From positions 1 through 36,128 of the forward strand of contig NZ_CAKSNX010000014.1 in assembly GCF_934476685.1 (NCBI RefSeq): DNA of 36,128 bases, written 5' to 3'. Made by a program: the position numbers and the translations under genes. Below the pieces are notes generated by a model. The model made no database searches, was not told the DNA's origin, and saw only the letters and a program-made list of their open reading frames with translations. Origin of the DNA: an uncultured Ruminococcus sp. (GTDB lineage Bacteria; Bacillota; Clostridia; Oscillospirales; Ruminococcaceae). Within the stretch, counting starts at the first letter, position 1, and each line of letters opens with the position of its first letter. Positions 1-6,583 of this stretch are shown piece after piece.

Positions 1-102
1 GCTTTCACCTTTTGAAGCGTCACTTTTACTAAATCTCCCTTCTGAACTTTGGTGACATTTTATATTGCAATTTTCACCCTGAGCTTTACACCAAAATTTC
101 AC

Positions 103-131
103 TTGACATCATGAGCGGTGGGGTGTATAAT
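103..131 (+). promoter_or_regulatory. Sigma-A promoter of the first lipoprotein gene
   Basis: A perfect consensus vegetative promoter is visible: TTGACA at 103-108, a 17-base spacer, and TATAAT at 126-131. Transcription should start near 138, giving a leader of about 55 bases before the ATG at 194. It probably drives the lipoprotein, CBS and carboxypeptidase genes as one unit, since no clear terminator lies between them. Confidence 0.85.
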
Positions 132-193
132 TAAAGAAGTGCCATAAGAAAGCATTTAGTACATTTATATAGAAACAAACCGAAAGGAACAGT

Positions 194-1285
194 ATGAAAC
201 ATCTGAAATTCAGCGCCGCTTTATGTGCGGCTTTAATGATATTATGTACAGGCTGCTCCGACAAGAACAGCTCAGACAGTTCGGTCAGCGATAACAAAAA
301 GAACACCGTTTCAAGCAGCATTTCTTCCGAAAGCAAGGCTGACACTGAAACGGACAGCAAGGACAGCGAAGACAAGGACGATGACGCTCAGGACAGCAGC
401 GACCTTGGCGCAGGCATACTTCAGGCTTATGACTTCTTCCAGAGCAGCAGATACAGCATGAACGTCCGCTATACTGACAGCGAGGGAAATGTTACGGAGA
501 TATACCGTGTGGTAAATGACGGAGATTTCTATCAGCTGCAGAAGAATAAGATCGGCGAGAGCGGCAGCGTAAAAGTTGGCGATGAGTGCTACGATTTTGA
601 TAAGGTATGCGGCATTTACCGCAAGAGCAGCACAGAGAGCCTTGACTCGGTCATTGAAACTGTTGTGGATCAGAAACTTCCGAGAACGAACACACATATC
701 GACCCTGCCGATACGGTCAACTATGATGTTGAGGAATATACTTACACAGGGGATACATACATTACTGTAATGGATTTCTGCTTTGACAAGGATAACGGCG
801 AGCTTGTAAAGTACACCACAACATATTCCGTTGAGGGTATGGACGATGTTACGGAAACGAGAGAGTTCTATAATCTTATTCCGTCCGCTCCCGAAAAGGC
901 AGACAGCAGTGCGGCTGACTCCTCAGTTTTGGACGAAAGTTCACAGCTTGATACTGACAGTTCGTCTTACGCAGACACAGACAGCTCCTCTGAGGCTTAT
1001 TCAGACAGTTCGTCCGTTGCTGAACCATACACCGCTATAAAGGATACAGTCAGCGAGGGCAGTGACATAGACGAATCAGTTTTCAGCACAGCTGTTATAG
1101 ATAATCTTGCCGACTTCGACAATATGACGGAGGAAAGAAGGCTCGGTTACTGTCAGGCTATTTTCGTTACCGCAGGGATAAGCGCAGACGATCTTGCAAA
1201 GGCTGAGTACACGGACGACAAGCTGAAGGCCATCTCCTATGATGATTTTGTAACGCTTGTTTACACCTACGGCTATAAGAGCTGA
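194..1285 (+). CDS. Secreted lipoprotein of unknown function, Ser/Asp-rich
   Basis: The 363-residue product starts with a lipoprotein signal peptide whose lipobox LCTGC ends at Cys21, so it should be lipid-anchored on the outer membrane face. AAAGGA at 183-188 sits at normal distance from the ATG. Residues about 22-70 form a Ser/Asp/Lys-rich, disordered tether; residues about 75-230 look like a compact beta-rich domain; a second Ser/Asp-rich linker covers about 235-275; the last 80 residues form a small, probably helical, acidic domain. I recognise no family. It lies at the head of a same-strand series with a CBS protein and a D,D-carboxypeptidase, which hints at an envelope role, but this is inference from position only. 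Both low-complexity linkers are typical of cell-wall-spanning proteins in Ruminococcus-like organisms. Confidence 0.85.
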   Translation: MKHLKFSAALCAALMILCTGCSDKNSSDSSVSDNKKNTVSSSISSESKADTETDSKDSEDKDDDAQDSSDLGAGILQAYDFFQSSRYSMNVRYTDSEGNVTEIYRVVNDGDFYQLQKNKIGESGSVKVGDECYDFDKVCGIYRKSSTESLDSVIETVVDQKLPRTNTHIDPADTVNYDVEEYTYTGDTYITVMDFCFDKDNGELVKYTTTYSVEGMDDVTETREFYNLIPSAPEKADSSAADSSVLDESSQLDTDSSSYADTDSSSEAYSDSSSVAEPYTAIKDTVSEGSDIDESVFSTAVIDNLADFDNMTEERRLGYCQAIFVTAGISADDLAKAEYTDDKLKAISYDDFVTLVYTYGYKS

Positions 1286-1359
1286 TAAGCGTACAGCGAT
1301 TTCGGCAATGACAAAAGCATTTTGATTTTATATTTATAATCTTTATCAGGGAAATTATC

Positions 1360-1803
1360 ATGAATATACTTAAACTTCTTAAGCCTAAGGCGTGTATAGA
1401 TTACATATATGATGATTATACCGCACGTCAGGCATTGGAAAAGATGAAAAACCACGGCTTCACCGCCGTACCTGTAATAAACCGCAAGGGCGAATATGTA
1501 AAGACAGCCTCCGAGGGTGATTTTCTCAGATTTCTCCTCAACGAAGGCACTCTGGACATAAAAGATATGGAGAAATATTCTATCGAGCAGATACCTGCAA
1601 AGGCAAAGATAAAGCCTGTGAACATAGCCTCCACCATAGAGGATCTTATCCTGTTAAGTATGGATCAGAACTTTGTGCCTGTTATTGACGACAGACACAT
1701 CTTCATAGGCATAGTTACCCGTAAGGATATACTTCAGTACTGCTATAATGCCATAAAGGAAAGCCATTCCGAACAGGAAGAGGCTCAGGCGGAAAACTAT
1801 TGA
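1360..1803 (+). CDS. Two-CBS-domain protein
   Basis: This 147-residue protein consists almost entirely of a tandem CBS pair (Bateman module): the first repeat covers about residues 12-65 (with the motif TAVPVINRKGEY), the second about 83-135 (FVPVIDDRHIFIGIVTRKDIL). Bateman modules bind adenine nucleotides or related ligands and act as energy or nucleotide sensors. No catalytic or membrane domain is attached, so it is either a stand-alone sensor or a subunit acting on a partner encoded elsewhere. AGGGA at 1348-1352 precedes the ATG. The C-terminal 12 residues are Glu/Gln-rich. It lies 74 bases after the lipoprotein gene and 47 bases before the carboxypeptidase start, so co-transcription is likely. 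The ligand cannot be told from sequence. Confidence 0.9.
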   Translation: MNILKLLKPKACIDYIYDDYTARQALEKMKNHGFTAVPVINRKGEYVKTASEGDFLRFLLNEGTLDIKDMEKYSIEQIPAKAKIKPVNIASTIEDLILLSMDQNFVPVIDDRHIFIGIVTRKDILQYCYNAIKESHSEQEEAQAENY

Positions 1804-1850
1804 TACTTATTAATGTTCTGTATAAAAAAGTGAAAGGAATGGTAGAAAAA

Positions 1851-2984
1851 ATGAAAAATTCTAACCGAAAAGGCGGAGCGGCTATTGTTGCTGTACTTAT
1901 TGTGATAATGCTGGTCGCTATCGGCTCTGCTGTTATGGTAGTAACAGGCAGAAAAAGTATTCAGGCAAGCAAGGAGATCCAGGCTCCCATGCCCGACGGC
2001 TACGATAACTCAGAGATAGAGGTAAACTCAACTCCCGACAGCTCTTCTGAGGCATCTTCAATAATTATTCCGGAAACAAAGCCGTCTGTACTCCCACAGA
2101 TCTCAGACAATTACGAAGTTATCAGCCTTAAGGATCTCACCTGTACATCAGCTGTACTTCTTGACGCTGAAACTAATGAGATAGTTGCAGGTCTTAAATA
2201 TGACAAGAAGATCTACCCTGCATCACTCACAAAGCTGCTCACACTTCTTGTTGCGGCTGAGAATATCGACGATCTCGACAACACAACTTATAAATTCACA
2301 AGCGACGATATAGATCCGCTTATCGAAGAGAATGCTTCCCGTGCGGGCTTTGAGGCTGACGAAGAGGTTACTGCAAAGGATCTTCTTTATGCGTCTATCC
2401 TTGTAAGCGGCGCTGACGGAACACTTGGTCTTTCAAAGTGTGCGGCTGATTCCGAAGAGGATTTCGTAAAGCTTATGAACGATAAGATCACAGAGCTTGG
2501 TCTTACAGACACTCAGTTCAAGAACGTAAGCGGACTTCATGACAAGGAGCATTACTCCACAGTTCAGGATCTTGCGGCTATAACAAAGGCTTGCCTTGAC
2601 AACGATATCTGCCGTGAGGTACTTCTTTCAAAGAGCTATACAACTTCAAAGACAAAGCAGCATGAGGACGGCATCACACTCAACAGCATTTTCCACCAGA
2701 GATATGACGGCTACTGGATAGACGTTGACGGCGATGATGATGCTGACGCTGAGGTACTCGGCGGAAAGACAGGATTCACAGACGAGGCTATGTTCACACT
2801 TTCTTCTGTTATAAAGTATGACGGCAAGGAATACATCTGCGTTACAGCTCATTCCGACGGAGAGCTTACTTCTGTTGAAGACACAATAGCCATTCTTGAA
2901 CATTATCTCCCAGGTTCAACAAAGACTGCTGACAGCGGTTCGGACGATACAAGTTCCGTCAGCGACAGCAGCAAGGCTTCCTGA
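1851..2984 (+). CDS. D-alanyl-D-alanine carboxypeptidase, peptidase S11 family
   Basis: Penicillin-binding D,D-carboxypeptidase that trims the terminal D-Ala of peptidoglycan stem peptides outside the membrane. An N-terminal signal anchor lies at about residues 10-32. The catalytic motifs are SLTK (Ser125, Lys128) and KTG (306-308). The usual second motif S-x-N reads SGA at 186-188, so the Asn is replaced by Ala; whether this abolishes activity is unknown. The start at 1851 is chosen because AAAGGA at 1833-1838 abuts the upstream ATG at 1839 with no spacing, while it lies 12 bases before 1851. The C-terminal beta domain and amphipathic helix of PBP5 are missing; instead there is a Ser-rich tail. 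Length is 377 residues. It ends the lipoprotein-CBS-carboxypeptidase group and is followed by a hairpin terminator. Confidence 0.9.
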   Translation: MKNSNRKGGAAIVAVLIVIMLVAIGSAVMVVTGRKSIQASKEIQAPMPDGYDNSEIEVNSTPDSSSEASSIIIPETKPSVLPQISDNYEVISLKDLTCTSAVLLDAETNEIVAGLKYDKKIYPASLTKLLTLLVAAENIDDLDNTTYKFTSDDIDPLIEENASRAGFEADEEVTAKDLLYASILVSGADGTLGLSKCAADSEEDFVKLMNDKITELGLTDTQFKNVSGLHDKEHYSTVQDLAAITKACLDNDICREVLLSKSYTTSKTKQHEDGITLNSIFHQRYDGYWIDVDGDDDADAEVLGGKTGFTDEAMFTLSSVIKYDGKEYICVTAHSDGELTSVEDTIAILEHYLPGSTKTADSGSDDTSSVSDSSKAS

Positions 2985-3006
2985 TAAAAGATAAAAATAC
3001 GACAGC

Positions 3007-3046
3007 AAAGCGGACAGTACCGATAAAACGATACTGTCCGCTTTTT
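3007..3046 (+). terminator. Rho-independent terminator after the carboxypeptidase gene
   Basis: A 13-bp perfect stem (AAAGCGGACAGTA at 3007-3019 against TACTGTCCGCTTT at 3032-3044) with a 12-base loop runs into a T tract. It lies between two convergent genes, but the T tract favours the plus strand. Its stem core GCGGACAG recurs in two other terminators of this window. Confidence 0.9.
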
Positions 3047-3058
3047 ACTATCTATACG

Positions 3059-3406
3059 CTAGATGTTAAGTCCGAAACTTACAGAAAGCGCAGAATTTAC
3101 GGCGGACATAGAGCTTACGTCAAGAGTACCCATTTTTTCTCTAAGCCTTTTCTTGTCTAATGTACGGATCTGCTCAAGAAGAACTACGGAATCCTTTGCA
3201 AGTCCGCAGGTGCCTCCGCCCAGCTCTATATGTGTCGGCAGCTTTGCCTTTTCCCTCTGGCTCGTTATAGCGGCGGCAATTACCGTCGGTGAGTGCTTAT
3301 TGCCAACATCGTTCTGAACTATGAGAACCGGACGAAGACCGCCCTGCTCCGAGCCAACAACGGGACTCAGATCCGCATAATAAATATCGCCTCTGTGAAC
3401 TGTCAC
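3059..3406 (-). CDS. mazF: MazF/PemK-family endoribonuclease toxin
   Basis: The 115-residue protein matches MazF/EndoA along its length: an N-terminal RGDIYYADLSPVVGSEQGG segment, RPVLIVQND, and ITSQ in the middle, as in sequence-specific mRNA interferases that cleave single-stranded RNA. The start is GTG at 3406, with AAGGAG nine bases upstream. No antitoxin gene is visible next to it: the 187 bases upstream have no plausible MazE-like reading frame, and the downstream neighbour is the convergent carboxypeptidase gene. In Bacillus the antitoxin EndoAI is encoded directly upstream of the toxin; here any antitoxin must be encoded elsewhere. All expected conserved segments are present, so the gene looks functional rather than decayed. 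Confidence 0.92.
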   Translation of the reverse strand: MTVHRGDIYYADLSPVVGSEQGGLRPVLIVQNDVGNKHSPTVIAAAITSQREKAKLPTHIELGGGTCGLAKDSVVLLEQIRTLDKKRLREKMGTLDVSSMSAVNSALSVSFGLNI

Positions 3407-3541
3407 TTTGATACACTCCTTATTCTTTGTTTGTGACTATTATTCCCGTCTGAGATAAAAATAATCACAGCCGATAAAATTTTGCAGGGCTGTTTTATTT
3501 TATGCCTGAGTACACGTCCTTGTGAAAATTATGAAAGCGTA

Positions 3542-3579
3542 TAAAAACAAAAGCGGACAGCGCAAAGCCGTCCGCTTTT
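3542..3579 (-). terminator. Rho-independent terminator after the deacetylase gene
   Basis: Inverted repeat at 3549-3579: AAAAGCGGAC pairs with GTCCGCTTTT around a short imperfect GC extension and loop; on the minus strand it is followed by GTTTTTAT. It ends the esterase-deacetylase transcript ahead of mazF and has the same stem core as the terminators at 3007 and 6516. Confidence 0.85.
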
Positions 3580-3593
3580 ATCATATTTAAAGA

Positions 3594-4406
3594 TCAGTAC
3601 ATTGTTGTCTGCTGTGCAGTGGAATAGAGTATCTTATCCGTGCTTGGCTCTATGCCCTTTGCGTGGAAAAGCTCCCCTACTGTCACAAGTTCATAACCCT
3701 GTTCCTGAAGTGCAGGGATTATAGTATCCAGCGCCGCAACGGTTCTGTCATTGCCCTGCATATCGTGGAGCAGGATTATTGCGCCGTCCTGAGCCTGTGC
3801 AAGCACCTTTTCGGATATCTCCTCCGAGCTTACCGCCTCGTCCCAGTCATTGCTGCCGAAGCCGTTTATAAAAGGCTTGTCGATAGCTTCAAACATAGTA
3901 TCGTTTACTGAGATATAAGGCGGGCGGAAAAATCTCGGCTTTACGCCTGTTATCTCGATTATCTTTTCATCGGTGTATTCCATTTCGGCTATGATATCCT
4001 CTTTGCTCATCTCAGCCATATTGGAATGAGTTCTCGAATGGCTGTTTATCTCGCAGCCCATATCGAAGGCTCTCTTCACTGTGTCTGCCGTACCCTCGCT
4101 GATGTTGTTGCCCACAAGGAAGAAAGAACCTCTTGCGTTGTATTTTTCAAATGCGTCAAGCACCTGATTTGTTGTGACAACGGCAGGGCCGTCATCGAAT
4201 GTGAGTGCGATGACCTTTCCGTATTCTGACGGATCTTTATATGTGACCTCTGTCTGAACAGTTGTCACTGTCGTTTCGGCGGTGCTTTCAACTGCCTTGC
4301 TCTGATTATTTTCATTGTTTGCTGAACAGCCTGACATAAAAATCGATCCTCCTGTTAATGCAGCGCACAAAACGCTTTTTATACGCATATTAAAATTTTC
4401 TTTCAT
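3594..4406 (-). CDS. Lipid-anchored polysaccharide deacetylase, CE4/NodB family
   Basis: A 270-residue exported metal-dependent deacetylase. A lipoprotein signal ends at Cys27 (MSGC). The NodB motifs are all present: TFDDGP at 69-74 with the metal-binding Asp pair, H-x3-H at His123/His127, RPPY at 161-164, the W-containing motif around Trp188 and LLHD with His214. Substrates in this family are N-acetylglucosamine polymers (peptidoglycan, chitin) or acetylated xylan; sequence alone does not choose between them. The first ATG at 4406 lies two bases after the stop codon of the esterase gene, with no good Shine-Dalgarno, so translational coupling is likely; ATG at 4388 is an alternative. Its pairing with an SGNH esterase suggests removal of acetyl groups, possibly from plant xylan, or from the cell wall. 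Confidence 0.92.
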   Translation of the reverse strand: MKENFNMRIKSVLCAALTGGSIFMSGCSANNENNQSKAVESTAETTVTTVQTEVTYKDPSEYGKVIALTFDDGPAVVTTNQVLDAFEKYNARGSFFLVGNNISEGTADTVKRAFDMGCEINSHSRTHSNMAEMSKEDIIAEMEYTDEKIIEITGVKPRFFRPPYISVNDTMFEAIDKPFINGFGSNDWDEAVSSEEISEKVLAQAQDGAIILLHDMQGNDRTVAALDTIIPALQEQGYELVTVGELFHAKGIEPSTDKILYSTAQQTTMY

Positions 4407-4408
4407 AT

Positions 4409-5479
4409 TTATATACCGCTGCCGATAATATTTTTTATCTCCTGCACTACTGCGGCGGAAGCCTTTGAATGGGTCTTTGCGGTAGGGTGCCAGTTTGCTG
4501 CAAAGCCGTCCTCAGCGCCGTTCTGTTCTGTAAGGTGCAGCGAGCTTATGTTCTTATCCCCTGTTTCAGCCTTGTATTCCTCACAGACCTTTTCAACATA
4601 GGGGTACATATTATGCTCCATCATACCAAGCACGCAGAGGATATACGCATTAGGGTTAAGCTCCCTCACCTCTTTGAGGAACGCTTTGTAACTGTCCTTA
4701 TATTCAATTCTGCGCTGCTCGTCGCTGCCGCAATAGCTGTCGTCATTCGTGCCGAGGTTTATAACCACTATCTGCGGAACATATCTGCCGAAATCCCAGC
4801 TTATATCCTGCGGCTTTTTATCACCAAAGCTGCCGTAGGTAAATCCATGGGACTTATAGAACTGCGGTATGGTCTGGTCGGGTTTTTTAGTCCCATCACC
4901 TGTCCAGCCGGAAATTATGCCGTAGCCGCTGGCGGAAAACATACTGTACTCAGCGTCAAGAGCCTTTGCGGTCTTATACGCATAAGCTTTTGTCACGTCC
5001 TCTGTGTGAGTTGAGAAAGGGTTCTCAGCCACTTCATCGTCAACTCCGTAACCGCAGGTTATGGAATCGCCGATAAACTCAATGCGCAGCGGTTTTCTTT
5101 CAACCGGTGTGAACTCTGCGCACTCGTCAGCCTCAACAGGCTTTATGCCCACGGCAGACATTGCGCACTCGGACAGCTTTATTATATTGATCTCTGCATT
5201 TTTCACAGGCTTGTCTATGACCGTAAAGCTTTCCTCATTTTTGCATATCATCTTATCCAGCACTCTTTCGCCGTTCACGCAGACTGCAAGGCGGCATTTG
5301 TCGATATCATTGCCATGTTCGGCAACATAGTCGCCGACAGCTGTGACAACAAGCTTTTCACCCGAAAAGATGAACTCTGCACCGCTGCCGCTCATTCCGC
5401 ACCAGAGTATGCCGTTTTCGTCCGTATATGTTCTTCCGTTAAGCTTTGCTGTTTTTTCGTCCAATACTTTAGTTATCAT
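4409..5479 (-). CDS. SGNH-hydrolase esterase with N-terminal beta domain, CE2-like
   Basis: The 356-residue protein has an N-terminal beta-sandwich-like domain (about 1-125) and a C-terminal SGNH/GDSL hydrolase domain (about 131-354). Block I is GDS with nucleophile Ser139, block III is GTND at 243-246, and block V carries His331 in WHPT. The residue before HP is Trp instead of the usual Asp, which agrees with a Ser-His dyad as described for some CE2 acetyl-xylan esterases. The two-domain layout also fits CE2. No signal peptide is visible, so it is probably cytosolic and would act on imported acetylated oligosaccharides. The start is backed by AGGAG about 13 bases upstream. It is co-transcribed with the CE4 deacetylase and divergent from an AraC regulator. 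Confidence 0.85.
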   Translation of the reverse strand: MITKVLDEKTAKLNGRTYTDENGILWCGMSGSGAEFIFSGEKLVVTAVGDYVAEHGNDIDKCRLAVCVNGERVLDKMICKNEESFTVIDKPVKNAEINIIKLSECAMSAVGIKPVEADECAEFTPVERKPLRIEFIGDSITCGYGVDDEVAENPFSTHTEDVTKAYAYKTAKALDAEYSMFSASGYGIISGWTGDGTKKPDQTIPQFYKSHGFTYGSFGDKKPQDISWDFGRYVPQIVVINLGTNDDSYCGSDEQRRIEYKDSYKAFLKEVRELNPNAYILCVLGMMEHNMYPYVEKVCEEYKAETGDKNISSLHLTEQNGAEDGFAANWHPTAKTHSKASAAVVQEIKNIIGSGI

Positions 5480-5517
5480 ATCTTTTATTTTTCTCCTATA
5501 ATAAATTTCTTTCTAAC

Positions 5518-5546
5518 ATTATAGCACTTTTTCTGAAATTATTCAA
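5518..5546 (-). promoter_or_regulatory. Promoter of the esterase-deacetylase operon
   Basis: Minus strand: TTGAAT (5541-5546), 17-base spacer, TATAAT (5518-5523). It is divergent from the AraC promoter; the two -35 boxes are only about 10 bases apart, so one bound regulator could affect both directions. Confidence 0.8.
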
Positions 5547-5555
5547 TACAAATAA

Positions 5556-5584
5556 TTGCTCTGTTAGATTTTTTGTGCTATAAT
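5556..5584 (+). promoter_or_regulatory. Promoter of the AraC-type regulator gene
   Basis: Plus strand: TTGCTC (5556-5561), 17-base spacer, TATAAT (5579-5584). Its location rules out translation starts before about 5592 for the regulator and supports the ATG at 5624. Confidence 0.75.
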
Positions 5585-5623
5585 ATATGCAGAAAATCAT
5601 GCATTTTTACGGAGGTCGGACCT

Positions 5624-6508
5624 ATGGGTTACATATATACCGATTCAGCTTGCTCCGCTCAGCCGCTCACCTATTTCAACTGCGGAAACCTCATAAGCCG
5701 TGACGGTTTTCTGCATCAGAAAAGGACTCTCGGCTGCTGCGTTTTTATACTTGTCCTTGAGGGTACGCTTTACATTTCACAATGCGGAAAGGAATACAGC
5801 GTATCAAAGGGGCAGTTCGTTTTTCTGCGTGAAAACTGCGAACACAGCGGTACAAAAGCCTCTGAGGGCAGGCTTTCCTACCTGTGGGTACACTTCAGCT
5901 TGGGAGATGTTCAAGGCGGCTGGGAATATGCCGATTCTCTCACTAGCGGCGAAGCAGAAGATATTATCCGTCGCTCAGCCTATTTTATCGAGGAATACGG
6001 CACAGCACAGAGCTTTCAGCGGCTCAGTCTGCTTTTTCATCAGCTTATGGATTATTCGAGGCAGGAAAATATCTGCAAAAATATGCTGCCCTATGCGGTG
6101 AGTATGCTTATGATGGAGCTTACGCAGGAAAGTGCTGCAAAGCTGCGCAGTACGAACAGCCTTTCCCCTGTCATATCGGCGGTGAGCGAATGGATAAGGT
6201 CGAACTGTCACCGCAGCATTTCCATATCCTCCGTTGCGGAAAATTTCCACTACAATCCGCAGTACATCTCGGCACGTTTCAAAAAAGAAACGGGGCAGAC
6301 CATAACCGCATACATAAATTCCACAAGGATAGAGCTTTCAAAAACTCTCCTCGCCAACAGCGACATAAGCATAAAGGAAGCTGCATACTCCTGCGGATTT
6401 GCCGATGAAAAATACTATATGCGCATATTCCGTGAAAGGGAGGGCATGACCCCTTTGCAGTACAAAAACGCTTTCCACAAAAAGCACATCAACAATTCCG
6501 ACCATTAA
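5624..6508 (+). CDS. AraC-family transcriptional regulator
   Basis: A 294-residue regulator with an N-terminal cupin-like sugar-sensing domain (about residues 15-150) and a C-terminal AraC/XylS DNA-binding domain with two helix-turn-helix units (about 190-290; SISISSVAENFHYNPQYISA and IKEAAYSCGFADEKYYMRIF). The ATG at 5624 follows GGAGGT by seven bases; longer upstream readings would overlap the promoter. It is divergent from the esterase-deacetylase operon and convergent with GH127. The natural inference is a locally acting activator responding to an arabinose- or xylose-containing sugar and controlling one or both neighbours; the ligand is not determinable here. Paired AraC binding sites were not identified with certainty. 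Confidence 0.9.
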   Translation: MGYIYTDSACSAQPLTYFNCGNLISRDGFLHQKRTLGCCVFILVLEGTLYISQCGKEYSVSKGQFVFLRENCEHSGTKASEGRLSYLWVHFSLGDVQGGWEYADSLTSGEAEDIIRRSAYFIEEYGTAQSFQRLSLLFHQLMDYSRQENICKNMLPYAVSMLMMELTQESAAKLRSTNSLSPVISAVSEWIRSNCHRSISISSVAENFHYNPQYISARFKKETGQTITAYINSTRIELSKTLLANSDISIKEAAYSCGFADEKYYMRIFREREGMTPLQYKNAFHKKHINNSDH

Positions 6509-6515
6509 TAACGCA

Positions 6516-6554
6516 GGCGGACAGCAAGCTTTGAAAATGCTGTCCGCCGTTTTT
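6516..6554 (+). terminator. Rho-independent terminator after the AraC gene
   Basis: GGCGGACAGCA (6516-6526) pairs perfectly with TGCTGTCCGCC (6538-6548), followed by GTTTTTAT. It sits between the convergent AraC and GH127 genes; the reverse strand lacks a good T tract. Confidence 0.9.
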
Positions 6555-6583
6555 ATTGCATTATTGATTTATTGCATTGCTGC

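Noticed and set aside
3461..3505. Hairpin ACAGCC...GGGCTGT as a terminator or antitoxin RNA near mazF
   Set aside because: The 6-7-bp stem has a 14-base loop and no gene on the matching side; too weak to call.
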